A DNA stretch of 64,000 bases from Poa pratensis. Taxonomy: Eukaryota > Streptophyta > Magnoliopsida > Poales > Poaceae. Positions 54,026 to 64,000 of the stretch are shown piece by piece. The position numbers and the translations under genes are program-made. The notes under the pieces are model-generated. The model saw nothing but the letters and a program-made list of their open reading frames with translations, was not told the DNA's origin and searched no databases. The first letter of the stretch is position 1. Every line of letters begins with the position of its first letter. The stretch is taken from the NCBI GenBank assembly GCA_947311845.1, contig CAMZMU010000111.1, forward strand, positions 28,517,480 through 28,581,479. The letters are read 5' to 3'.

Positions 54026-57000
54026 ATTGATGACAATCCCTTTTACGAGGGTTTATATAATGAATTAAACAACCGTGCAACACAAAGAGCAAGGATGCAA
54101 GAGAAGAAAGGCAAATGCTTAAGAACAAACTAAAGCATAAAACCAAATTCCCTTAAACCCTCTAAACTTCTCCCCCATTGGCATCGATTGCCGAAATGGG
54201 AGGAAAACTTTAGAAGGCCAATATAGTAAGAGCTCCCCCATAATGTGTGCATTTCTCATAATATGAGTGAAATCAAATGCACATATCCAATGACGAATAG
54301 TTGGAAGGAGATCAAACTATATTGAGGATCCAAAGATTGCAAAAGAATATCAAATAGAAAGATACTTCACGAAAGAAGCAAGCAATCAAAAGGATCCAAA
54401 AATGTTCTAAAATCAAGAGGGAACTCCCCAAGGTACGTGCACAATAGGATTTGTATTTCAATATGTGTGCACAACATGGAATCCTCACTCCCTCCTAGAT
54501 AAATTCGAACACAAGCACTGCAAGAGAATAAAAAGAAAATGAAGCAAAACAACTTGCAACAAATAAAATATTTTGCAACATGAGCAAGGAGCGGCAAATA
54601 AAAGGATGGGTGTGAGATAAAAGACATTTTAGGAGACTAATACAAGGATGAGCAAAAGCATCAACATAGTCTTTCAAAAGAGTGCACATAGTGCATATCA
54701 TGTCTTTCCCTACCCACACACCAAAGAAGATATAGCAAATAGCTCCACAAGCTTATTAAGATGCAAAAGCATAACAAATAAAAACAAAGCTTGTGCCAAT
54801 TAGAACCACCAAAGAATCAAAAGCAATAAAGGTGGTCACTAAAGAATTGGAATACCAATTAAAGATGTAACTATTCTCATGTGTATAAGTTTCTAAGTAG
54901 ACACCAATCACAAGATATAAGTCCACAAAAAACATGTACACACAAAATAGGTACAAAGGTAAGAACATGATATCCAAGGAAGTCATAAATATACAATAAG
55001 ATTTTTGCTTAAAAGCATAGCACAAAGCTCAATTTTATCTTAAAGGATATAGATGAACTTCCAACACAATCTCATCATAGCATCAAAATATCCACAAGGA
55101 TAAGGTGATAAATGGGATGCTCCGAGAAGATAACAAGTATCGAAAAGGCAAATGATTTTGAAAAGCATCAATAGCATATGTGAGACATAGAGTAGAAAGT
55201 GCTAGATTAACATATATGGGATTGATGAATCATGAAAATGATTATATATATTCCCCTTGATATGTAATCATCCCGGCTTGCCCACATTTGCAACAAAGTT
55301 GTTTTGCAAGAACCAAAGAATTGCAACAAAGAGATTCATGCCATGAAACAACCTACACAAGGTTGAAGCTAGAAAAGTATGCATGAGGTAGATACTTGTT
55401 ACCGAGATAGCATTGGTGATGTAGAAGATAAGAGTTCACGATCATCCGAGCTTGGCTCCAATAAGCACATGGTGACAACACCTTCCTTGTAATGAGACAA
55501 GCTTCCAATGCATCTCCAATGTACCTAAAACAAATTCAAGTACAAAATGGTACCCAAACTCATTGGGTCCAAAGTAGTTAGAGCAACTACAATACATAGG
55601 ACAAACTCCACATAAATATGTGCATATTGATATGAAATTGAATTTCATGCACATCTTAGCCATTTAGGATTTGATGGAGTTTATCCTATATATTGGATCA
55701 ACGAAAGTAAGCATGCCATAAGATATACATATAATAAATATGCATGCACATGACTTTCAAGAACCAAACGAGATACAATTTGGACAAAACACCAAGTAAA
55801 CCAACAAAGCACACACAAGTGTGACAAGAAAACAAATTGTCCAAATTATATCAAAGACCCAAATCAACACATGATTGAAGATACCACTTTGAAAAGATAC
55901 CAAATGAAGAACCAATTGATGAAAATATCATCAAGGAATAAACCAAACCCTCTACACTTTTCATGATGGCACAAAGTACCAAGACGAAAAATGTTTGTCT
56001 TCCAAGGAGACACGTCATCGGGATCAAATATCAAATGAAGACAACTAATGTTCAAAAAGCATATAGGATTGCTCCCCCAAGATGTGTGCATTATTTATGA
56101 TTTTGCATTTGAATACAAAATGCACACAATGAGATCATCACTCTCCATATATATATTATTCAAACACTAGTCATGTTCAAGAAAGGCAAGAAATTGCAAT
56201 ACCAATTTAAAGAACGGTGTTTTACTCAAAGTAGGATAGCTTCCCAAAGAATAGTGCATTATCAAGAAGTATGACTTTTGAATGTCAATGCACAAGAATT
56301 GGTTCATTGCTTTTCCCAACTCAAGAAAGCACAAAACAAATTTTGTAGAGCAAAAGGATCCAAAAGATACAAGGAAGACAAATGAGAGTTAGATCAAAAC
56401 AAATCCTTGGCAATCAAATAAGGCAATTCAAAGCAAGAGCCAAAGTGAATATGATCAATATATTTACCACAAATATGATTATCACTTGTCAAGACAAGTA
56501 ATGTATGGAGATATTTCTCGGTGGTGGATTGCAAAGATATATTCAAGATCATATTCACAAAACATAAGCATATGGCAAAGGATAGGAATTAAAAGCCATG
56601 CTTAGATAGATAGATATTCTTGATAGCTTCAAAATCACGCGATATGCAAAGCAACTCCAAGAGTAGCTTGAAGCAATTGGTTTCCCAAAAGATATATGAG
56701 AACATATTTGGGAAAGCCATACCAAGAAATTCCATCACAAACAAGATCCAAAAGTGAAAAACAAAATTATTTTAGCAAATATGGAACTTGTTTGAGCAAC
56801 ATGCCACAAGGAATAAGATAATGAAACATCAATTCTAGGTGGCAAACCTCACATGTTCACATTTTCTAGGCTTGTAATATGCACATAGCTTATTACTCCC
56901 CCATAATGTGATAATCCATTTATTTTAAAACAAGAGGCAAACAAAACCAACTCGAGAAATTAATGGACATTATAGAATTTGAATTTCTCATGAGCATGAC

Positions 57001-57460
57001 ATACCACATAGAGAATAGATAATATGATATATCATCACTAAGTGGTATTCCTCATGTATACACATTTTAGGATTGTGAAGTGCACGAAGCATATCACTCC
57101 CCAAAATGGATAGTCCATTAATCTCTCAAAAGAGAGCCAACAAGATAAGATATCAAATAAAAGCAATAAGGCTCAACACAAGTAAATGGTGTGCAAACCA
57201 ACATACACATACTTGATTACTCAAGATAAGTAAGTAGAGAGCACAACACATACAAACACTAGCAAGGTACAAAACCTAACACATGCAAGGGTGCAAGCAA
57301 CTTTCAATGTATATATGATTTAAATAAAAGTTACCGCAAGGAGGAACATTGGATATGAGATAGAACAATATAATCCAAATGACTTGGCTTGAGAGAATAT
57401 AATTGATGAAGATCCCTTAATTCTTCATGATGTAGCCAAGTCTCCAATGCCCTCCAACAA
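54026..57460. other. AT-rich non-coding interior of the LTR element
   Basis: No frame longer than about 90 codons and no pol motif on either strand. This is where pol would be in an autonomous relative. Phrases such as ATAATGTGTGCAT and CTCCCCCA recur at 54230, 56080 and 56890. Confidence 0.7.
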
Positions 57461-57463
57461 CAC

Positions 57464-59780
57464 CTATTGATCAAGTTTTGCTTGTTGGTCCCCAACCAAG
57501 TTGGGTCCTAAGAGGTTAGTCACAATAGGTTTGGCAACCCAAATGGTTCTTTTCTTGACACCACTTTGAGTACCAACATATTTGGCAAACACATTGCCAA
57601 CCTTATCCTTCCAAGAGAATAAATCATCAATATAATGGGGTTGGATAAGGTACCATTTGTGCATGAAGAAGCAAGGTGACCCTTCTCACGGCATAGGTAG
57701 CAACATCTACTTCCTCCTCTCTTCTTAGTTGTAGTCTTGACTTGAGGAGGGTAGCTTGAGTTTGAACTTGAGGCTTCTTTCCTTGTTGCTTCTCACTAAG
57801 AGCCTTCTTCTTCAAAGGGCAAGATCTAACATGGTGCCCTTCAACTTTGCACTTGAAGCAAACAATCTTGGCCGAATCTTTAACTTGTTCTTGGCCCTTG
57901 TTCTTCTTGATAGCTTGGACTTGATCTTTTTTGGAGTTGAATCCAAGTCCACTCTTGTCATTGGGGCGTCTTTGAACACTCAACATATTGTCAAGTGTAG
58001 AATCCCCAACATGACGCTTTTCCAAGTCTTTCTTCAAAGAAGTGACTTGGGCCTTGAGCTCATTTAATTCCTCTACATGGTTAGTATCAACAAAAACACT
58101 AGAGGAAGTAGAGCTTCATTGTTAGAGCAACAAGGCAAGAAAGTAATTCATCACAAGATTAGCAAACATGAGAGGATGAATCACTAGGACTAGCACATGG
58201 CAATAAAGCATTTCTAGAAGAAGTTGTGCCATTGTCCACATGAGGCTCACAAGATGTTACCTTTAGATAGCCTCATGAGCTAACTTTAGCCTAGCATGGG
58301 ATGCTAGAAGATCATCATTAGAGCTAGAAAGCTTTTCATGACTTTCTTCCAATTTCCCATACTTGCTAGATAGCAACTCAAGTTGAGCCCTTAGCTCAAC
58401 ATTCTCCTTCAAAATAGATGCTTCACAAGAAGTGGAGTTAGTAGCACAAGCATCATTATATTAGAAATGGAAGAAGACAACTTGACAAGCTCATCATTCT
58501 TAGATAGTTGAGTTTGGAGTTGATCATGAGACTTGATAAGGAGAGAGTGTTCACTTTCTAAAGCCTTGTGAGCTTTGTCAAGTCTCTCTATGTCCTCACT
58601 TAGTCTAGCATTGCCAACACCAAATTCAACTTTTTCCTTTTTAAGCACTTTAATTTAGCAAGATGATCTCTTTCCTTAATGATTTTAGCAATAATAAGAT
58701 CATTAGACTCATCAAGAGATTCAAGTCTCTCTTCAAGAGAAACCTATGCTCTTCTTCTTCAAGAGAAGCTTTCAAGGAAGCTATAGTGATGAGTCATCTC
58801 TCTCAATTTGACATTTCTCATCAAATTGACTTTCCAAATCCTCAATGATTCCCTACTCTTATAACATAAGCAATGATTTCACATAGAGGAGGGATAGCAT
58901 TACTACCTTTGGGGAGAGCACGAAGTACCATCTCACCCATCTTGGTTAAGGATTCAAAATCAAATTCTTCATGAGAATCCTCATCCACATCATCACAATT
59001 TGGATTCGAGGTGGAGACCTCGGAATCCTTAGCCATAAGGCAAAATGATAGTGGAAAAAGATGAAGAATACTTGAAGCACCATTGAGATCCATGTCTTGT
59101 TCCAACAAATGTTGGGATTCCTCTACATTGTTAGTCATGCAAGTACTAGAGGATATGGAAGCATTATTTTCATGGCAACAAGACATATGAAGCATATCAT
59201 CATGAGATTTAGTTAAACAACTATTACATGATATGCAAGGACTATCAACTCTAGCATGTATGACATTTGGAGTGCTAGAAGAGTTTAAGTCCAAAGATAG
59301 AACATTGCAATGAGATAGAGATGAAGTATAATCAATAGAATATTCACCATCACAAAGCAATTTCTATCACCACTCACCATATCATTACCTTGTGACAAAT
59401 CACATGTTGGTGAAGTGGAGAAGTTGTGAACTCATCACGCCGGAGGTGGAAGGGAACAATCATCCTCAATAATTTGGACACTTCATATATATCTTGAAGC
59501 TTGGTCCAAAGCTCATGAGCATTCCGAAAAGGCATGATTGAAGCAAGAACTACATCGCTCAAAACACATATAAGACCATTAGAAACTAGAGTCTCGAGAT
59601 GAGAGTTTTCCTCATCCTCTAAAGATAATTCTTGGAATCCTTTGGAGGAGAAAAACCACATCTACAATCCTCTTAATATAATTTGGACCCATGGCCCTAA
59701 AAAGATTAAGTATGCGAATTTTCCAAACATCATAATTTGTGCCATCGAATATGAAAGTGGGATCGTGCACTAATCTCTAA
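57464..59780 (-). pseudogene. gag of the LTR element with CCHC knuckles, several lesions
   Basis: Reading down the minus strand, an N-terminal FDGTN-type start near 59760-59700 is followed by LSLEDEENSHLETLVSNGL and NAHELWTKLQDIYEVSKLL (59661-59374). A Ser/Asn/Asp-rich linker follows (59360-58842), then a coiled-coil-like LDKAHKALESEHSLLIKSHD stretch (58648-58409). After SGLGFNSKKDQVQAIKKNKG comes a zinc knuckle CFKCKVEGHHVRSC (about 57880-57840). A second damaged knuckle and a C-terminus WKDKVGNVFAKYVGTQSG end at 57464. It is the RNA-binding capsid protein of a Copia-like element. Frameshifts separate these blocks. Confidence 0.75.
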
Positions 59781-59828
59781 ACGACATCTTTTACTCTCTA
59801 GGCGGTAAAGCCCAAAAAGAGAGCCCAG

Positions 59829-59840
59829 GCTCTGATACCA
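59829..59840 (-). other. tRNA-Met primer binding site
   Basis: TGGTATCAGAGC on the minus strand, two bases inside the 5' LTR that starts at 59843. Confidence 0.9.
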
Positions 59841-59842
59841 AT

Positions 59843-60421
59843 TGAAAGGACAAGGATGTCGCCTAGAGGGGGGGTGAATAGGCGATTAAAACTTTTCCGG
59901 TTTAGGCTTGCTAATTGCGGAATAAAACTAGGTGTTTAAATTAACAAGCCAACAACCTAAATAAACTAGGCTCACCTATGTGCACCAACAACTTATGCTA
60001 AGCAAGACAAGCAACAAGGTGATAGCAAATAGAATACTTCAAGCACGAAGGCTATCACAATGTAAAGTGCATAAGTAAAGAGCTCGGGTATAGAAATAAC
60101 CGAGGCACGCGGAGACGAGGATGTATTCCCGAGTTCCTCCTTGAAAGGGAGTACGTCTCGTTGGAGAGGTGTGAACCGACACAACGGTTCAACAACCACA
60201 AAGGTTTCACCTTCTTCTCCGATGAACCGCACCACAAAGGTTTGGTTCACCTTCCACTATCGGAATCCTTCGAGGCGGAAATCTGGAGCCTTTCAACAAC
60301 GATCCGGGGCACAACCCACACAAGGGATTGGGGGCCCCTGAACAGCTACAAGTGACCACACAAGGGTCCAACCACCACGCGGGCGTCTAGGGTCCAAGGA
60401 CCCAAGAGTAACAAGTTCACA
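59843..60421 (-). repeat. 5' LTR of the gag-only element, first 579 bp
   Basis: Aligns with 51821-52396 and stops at GTTCACA, where the CACTA starts. The other LTR continues AGCTTTCAACTTCC at this point, which serves as the empty site. Confidence 0.9.
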
Positions 60422-60454
60422 CACTAGTAGGAAAACCCAATTCTATGGAAGCTT

Positions 60455-60808
60455 ATTCTGTGGCGCACCTCATAGCGTGCGCCACATAATAAGCTTCTGT
60501 GGCGCACCATCCATGGTGCGCCACAGAATAGCCTTATTCTGTGGCGCACGGCTATGAGGTGCGCCACAGAATAAGCGCGGGCCCCACACCAACGCACGGG
60601 TCTGCCACTTTTGACCTTATTCTGTGGCGCACTGGTCAGGTGCGCCACAGAATAGGTTTATTCTGTGGCGCATCCATGCAGGTGCGCCACAGAATAAGGT
60701 GCTCTGGCCCCACAAATAATTGGGGGGAACTATTCTGTGGCGCACCCCTAGTGCGCCACAGAATAAGCTTATTCTGTGGCGCACTGGGTCAGGTGCGCCA
60801 CAGAATAA
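60455..60808. repeat. subterminal repeats of the right-hand CACTA
   Basis: About twelve copies of TTATTCTGTGGCGCAC or GTGCGCCACAGAATAA arranged as small inverted pairs around 4 to 10-base centres. Frames repeating FCGAP or ILWRT are translations of this repeat. Confidence 0.95.
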
Positions 60809-60823
60809 CTGTACCAGATATTT

Positions 60824-60829
60824 TATAAG
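60824..60829 (+). promoter_or_regulatory. TATA box of the CACTA transposase gene
   Basis: TATAAG in ATTTTATAAGGCC, immediately inside the subterminal repeats. A donor CTACAAG/GTGAGA near 61029 and an acceptor ATGTATAG near 61360 suggest an intron in the leader before the ATG at 61374. Confidence 0.5.
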
Positions 60830-61373
60830 GCCATCTCCACCCACTTTCCCCTACCCATTTCTCATTTCCTCTTCTTCCTCCTCTCCTCTCAACTCGTGGT
60901 GCTCCTCCTTCCCATCCATTTTTGACCATATATTTCTCCTTTTTTTTAGTTAAACTTATTTTGGTTGATAGACTCCTCCATACATAGTCTCCTTTCTCCC
61001 ATCTTCTATTTTGGATCAAATCTACAAGGTGAGAAAGGTTATTGTGCTTTGACCATCTTGTTGGAAATGTTTGGAGGTACCTTGAGAGACCCTTGAGATT
61101 GCCGGAACGTCGATTAACTTCCGTTCCGGCAACTTCGGGTACTCCATATGTCCCTTTTTTAGCAAAGGTCATGCCGGATTTTTTCGTGAAATTTGGCATG
61201 ACTTTGTTAAAAATAGGACATGTGGGGTATTAATTGTGCTTGTGCTTCCGACCATCGTGTCGTTGAGATGCCGGACTGAGATGTGTTGTGTGTGTTTGTG
61301 TGTGCATGCATGTTGCGGCTCTAATTAAGTTATGTACTCTCGTTTCTTCTCTATGTATAGCGCGTAGTCAACC

Positions 61374-64000
61374 ATGGTCATAATGATGAGCTCCAGTCAA
61401 ATCAGAACATACAAGGACCAAGCGAAGGCGGACATGATTCGGTCCAACGGGAGGCAGATAAGATGTCCGTGTCGAAAATGCAAACATGAGAGGTGGATAC
61501 ACCCTGATTCTGGATTATTGGAGGAGCACCTGCTCAGGCACGGTTTCATGCCGGAACAAGCCAAACAAGATCATCGTCATGACGAAGGAGATGCCCGCGG
61601 CGGACAAGATGATCATGACGAAGGAGATGCCCGCGGCGGACAAGATGATGACGAAGGAGATGCCGGTGACGGACAAGATCATCATGATGACGAAGGAGAT
61701 GCCGGCGGACATGATCATCATGACGAAGGAGACGAGCAGACCCCGCTAAGTTTGGGCTTGCAGGATGCTCATTTTCAAGAACTGCTTCTCAGTCAGACGA
61801 GCAACGACAGAGAGAAAGCCAAGCTAGCGCAAATGGGGATAGACGGGATCACTCCGTTGTATCCTGGGTGCCGGCCTCAGGATACGCGCTTGCAAGTAAC
61901 GCTTAATGCTATGGAGATGAAGTCGGGAAACAGTTGGACCGACAAGAGCTTCAACCAGAACCTGAAATTCTGGCACGATATTCTCCCCGAGGGTAACACA
62001 TTACCAACTACTATCGAGGAGGCCAAGAAAGTCCTGTGCCCTCTTGACCTACCGCACGAGAGATACCACGCCTGCATCAATGATTGCGTAATTTATCGGG
62101 GCGATTACGAGGACTTGACCAAATGTCCGGTGTGCGGTCACGGACGGTACAAGAGTGGAAAGAAGAAAAATCCTCGAAAAGTGGTATGGTACTTTCCTAT
62201 CACTCCCCGTCTTCAGCGGTGGTTCGTGGATCCTAAGGAAGCAAAGCTCATGCAATGGCACGCGGAAAGGGAGAAGCCCGCAGAAGATCCGGAGAAGGGC
62301 ACCATCCTGACACACCCTGCAGACGCTATCAATTGGCAAGCATTGGACATCGCCTTCGAAGATTTTGGGCGCGACGCAAGGAACGTCAGGCTGGGTATGT
62401 GCACAGATGGAATGAATCCGTTCTTCAATGGCACACATAGCACCTGGCCCGTGTTTGTATGGCCTTACAACCTTCCCCCGTGGCTGTGCACGAAGTCAAA
62501 GTACATACACATGAGTATGCTTATTCAGGGTCCGAAACAACCAGGTGTCGACATACATCTGTATTTCGAGCTGTTGAAAGAGGAGTTAGAAACGTTATGG
62601 AAGACGCCTGTCCGTACGTGGGACGCCTACACTAAAGAATATTTCAATATGAGCGCCGCGTTGCTCACGACGGTGCAGGACTATCCTGGAATGTCGTCTG
62701 TATCGGCCCAGGTGGGCCACGGATTCTGTGGATGTATCAGGTGCATGGATGAGACCCCGCATATCCAGCTACCAAGAATACAAGGGTCTTCGAAAACCGT
62801 GTACCCAGGGGCTCGAAGGTGGCTTCGCATGGACCACCCGTGGAGAAAACGCGGGGATTTGTTCGATGGTCAAGAAGAAAGAGAAACAAAACCGATCCCG
62901 AGGACCGGCATAGAAATTGATGAGCTTTTGACAAATTGGGAGGAGTGCCCTGCGCCGGGAAAGAAGCGACCGAGGGTAAAACCGCTGCTGGGTGTATGGA
63001 AAGCGAGGTGTGCTTTCCATGACTTGGAGTACTGGAAGGTCCTCCACACGCCCCATAGCCTCGATGTAATGCACATTACGAAGAATGTTACCGAGGCTGT
63101 TCTTGGCACTCTTTCAAACATGCCGGAAAAGACCAAGGATGGGAAGAAAGCACGATACGATCTGAAATGGCTTGGCATCAAGAAAGATATTCACGGCCCC
63201 GATAGTGATGATGATGATGATAATGATGACCAGACGGAAGGGACTCAAGGTCGCCGCAAAAGGAGGAAGAAGAGCGCGGTTGTGCTTCCACCTACCTGCT
63301 TCACTATGAGTCCGGAGGAGCTCAAGCAGTTCTACAAGTGCCTCTTAGGAGTCAAATTTCCTTACGGTTACGCGGGGAAGACAAGCAGATATCTGGACGA
63401 AACAAAGAAGAGGTTCAGCGGGATGAAGTCTCACGATTGTCATGTGCTTATGACGCAGATAATTCCCGTTGCGATCCGAGGGATAATGGACGAGCACGTC
63501 CGTGATACGCTGTCTGCACTTTGCAACTTTTTTGACGTCATCAACCGTAAGTCGATCGGCGTGAGGCAGCTCCAGAAGATACAGGATGAGATCGTGGGGA
63601 TACTATGCGAGCTCGAGATTTACTTCCCGCCCGCGTTCTTTGACATCTGCGTGCATCTCCTTCTCCACGTCGTTGATGACATACTGAAGCTCGGTCCGAC
63701 GTTCCTGCACTACATGATGCCGTTCGAAAGGCAGAACGGTGTCATCAAAGGATTCGTTCGCAACAGGGCCCGTCCAGACGCAAGCATGGCCAAGGGCTTT
63801 CTGACCAAAGAGTGCATCACCTTCTGCCAGAGTTATCTAAGCACCGAGAACGAGGATGTTGGTCTGGCCACCAGGCCGCACGTCGGCAGGCTCGCTGGTT
63901 TTGGTCACCGTGAGGGCTACCGCTCACTCCCTGTCTTGATTGATGGTCGACACGTCGACTTCGATAGGGCTCACCGGGTCGCGCTACAACACTTAGAATT
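61374..64000 (+). CDS. TNP2-type CACTA transposase (partial at window end, at least 875 codons)
   Basis: An uninterrupted frame from ATG 61374 (ACCATGG) to the window edge. Residues 15-60 are a transposase-associated domain with CPCRKCKH (31-38) and HLLRHGF (52-58). Residues 68-117 are an Asp/His/Gly repeat (HDEGDARGGQDD type). The Transposase_21/TNP2 domain includes CPVCGHGRYK, LGMCTDGMNPF (Asp345), WPYNLPPWLC, LIQGPKQPGVDIHLYF (Asp393), QDYPGMSSVSAQ and TPHSLDVMH (Asp564). DUF4218 follows from about residue 640: PYGYAGKTSRYLDE, FFPPAFFDI-type EIYFPPAFFDICVHLL, MMPFERQNGVIKGFVRNRAR. TNP2-type proteins are nuclear DDE/D recombinases cutting CACTA ends. No stop or frameshift was found by hand translation. 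The C-terminus (DUF4216 part) lies outside. Confidence 0.93.
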   Translation, partial: MVIMMSSSQIRTYKDQAKADMIRSNGRQIRCPCRKCKHERWIHPDSGLLEEHLLRHGFMPEQAKQDHRHDEGDARGGQDDHDEGDARGGQDDDEGDAGDGQDHHDDEGDAGGHDHHDEGDEQTPLSLGLQDAHFQELLLSQTSNDREKAKLAQMGIDGITPLYPGCRPQDTRLQVTLNAMEMKSGNSWTDKSFNQNLKFWHDILPEGNTLPTTIEEAKKVLCPLDLPHERYHACINDCVIYRGDYEDLTKCPVCGHGRYKSGKKKNPRKVVWYFPITPRLQRWFVDPKEAKLMQWHAEREKPAEDPEKGTILTHPADAINWQALDIAFEDFGRDARNVRLGMCTDGMNPFFNGTHSTWPVFVWPYNLPPWLCTKSKYIHMSMLIQGPKQPGVDIHLYFELLKEELETLWKTPVRTWDAYTKEYFNMSAALLTTVQDYPGMSSVSAQVGHGFCGCIRCMDETPHIQLPRIQGSSKTVYPGARRWLRMDHPWRKRGDLFDGQEERETKPIPRTGIEIDELLTNWEECPAPGKKRPRVKPLLGVWKARCAFHDLEYWKVLHTPHSLDVMHITKNVTEAVLGTLSNMPEKTKDGKKARYDLKWLGIKKDIHGPDSDDDDDNDDQTEGTQGRRKRRKKSAVVLPPTCFTMSPEELKQFYKCLLGVKFPYGYAGKTSRYLDETKKRFSGMKSHDCHVLMTQIIPVAIRGIMDEHVRDTLSALCNFFDVINRKSIGVRQLQKIQDEIVGILCELEIYFPPAFFDICVHLLLHVVDDILKLGPTFLHYMMPFERQNGVIKGFVRNRARPDASMAKGFLTKECITFCQSYLSTENEDVGLATRPHVGRLAGFGHREGYRSLPVLIDGRHVDFDRAHRVALQHLE

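Larger units (their letters stand above)
51821..60421 (-). mobile_element. gag-only LTR retrotransposon, 5' LTR split by a CACTA
   Basis: The 3' LTR 51821-54007 (2187 bp) and the start of the 5' LTR 59843-60421 share the end that on plus begins TGAAAGGACAAGGATGTCGC. The LTR's other end reads TGAAAGTGCATGTG on minus. A tRNA-Met primer site (59829-59840) and a purine tract AAAATGGGGGAGAT (next to 54007) fix minus orientation. Only gag remains inside. 54026-57460 is AT-rich without protease, integrase or reverse transcriptase. The LTRs differ by about 15 substitutions in 580 aligned bases, so it is much older than the element at 34675. The rest of the 5' LTR should lie beyond the CACTA, outside the window. 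Confidence 0.9.
60422..64000 (+). mobile_element. CACTA transposon, left part, runs off the window
   Basis: Starts CACTAGTAGGAAAACCC at 60422 after ACA (expected left half of a 3-bp duplication). Subterminal TTATTCTGTGGCGCAC motifs alternate in orientation to 60808. A TATA box, a probable leader intron and a long TNP2-type transposase frame follow. The terminus and repeats differ from those of the CACTAs at 4057 and 27673, so this is a third family. Confidence 0.9.

Noticed and set aside
59829..59840. Possible tRNA-Met gene fragment
   Set aside because: Only the 12-base 3' complement is present next to an LTR, which is a primer binding site and not a tRNA gene. No complete tRNA cloverleaf was noticed in the window.
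60424..60844. Frames repeating FCGAP and VRHRI
   Set aside because: They are translations of the CACTA subterminal repeat.

Overview
The window is plant nuclear DNA from a large, repeat-rich grass genome. The best guess is a Pooideae or Triticeae-like species (wheat, barley, rye, Aegilops, oat or ryegrass relatives). This rests on the transposon families: CACTA elements with GCCGACGGC subterminal repeats, an LTR family whose ends read TGATACGTCTCC, tRNA-Asp and tRNA-Met primer sites, and CTCCCTCYGT-type Stowaway MITEs. The species itself is inferred, not proven. Nothing here is bacterial, organellar or a CRISPR locus.

The oldest layer is an array of diverged direct repeats, called unit R here. 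Its core is recognisable nine times (about 1-240, 1128-1590, 3630-5880, 9845-13215, 21600-24555, 25925-26700, 47320-48110, 50160-50550 and 51290-51820). Almost every copy has been split by a different transposon, so the other copies act as empty-site references and fix element ends to the base. Into this array fell a CACTA (4057-5563, TSD GAT), a Harbinger-like element (7547-9844, TSD TTA) probably holding a Helitron, an ORF1-only LINE-type retroposon (10487-12974, 12-bp TSD), three hAT-like elements (22232-23469, 23483-24020, 25655-25823), two Stowaway MITEs, two truncated LINEs, a short-LTR Copia remnant and a gag-only LTR element.

The one cellular gene of note is a CC-NBS-LRR resistance-type gene at 16202-18601 (+). 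Its CC and NB-ARC motifs are intact, but its LRR runs on to 19374 through about three frameshifts. A decayed NB-ARC fragment of a relative lies at 14600-14870. A SINA-like RING exon fragment lies at 386-574 (-).

The centre (27513-47286) is a Russian-doll insertion in which each level has its own target duplication. Unit R contains a LINE (14-bp TSD). The LINE contains an 18.6-kb CACTA (27673-46228, TSD CCG). The CACTA contains a young 6.5-kb LTR retrotransposon without gag-pol (34675-41214, TSD ATGTA). The CACTA carries a TnpA-like gene and a truncated TNP2-type transposase on the minus strand. It also carries about 6 kb of unexplained cargo: 352-bp satellite blocks, two convergent small genes with TATA boxes and a shared palindromic upstream repeat, a cluster of E2F-like sites, and a tandem array of long hairpins whose arms vary together. 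This cargo is the most novel part of the window.

The right end is a gag-only LTR retrotransposon (51821 onward, minus strand) whose 5' LTR is split at 60421/60422 by another CACTA. That CACTA runs off the window with an uninterrupted TNP2-type transposase frame (61374-64000, at least 875 codons) and is the best candidate for a functional transposase here.
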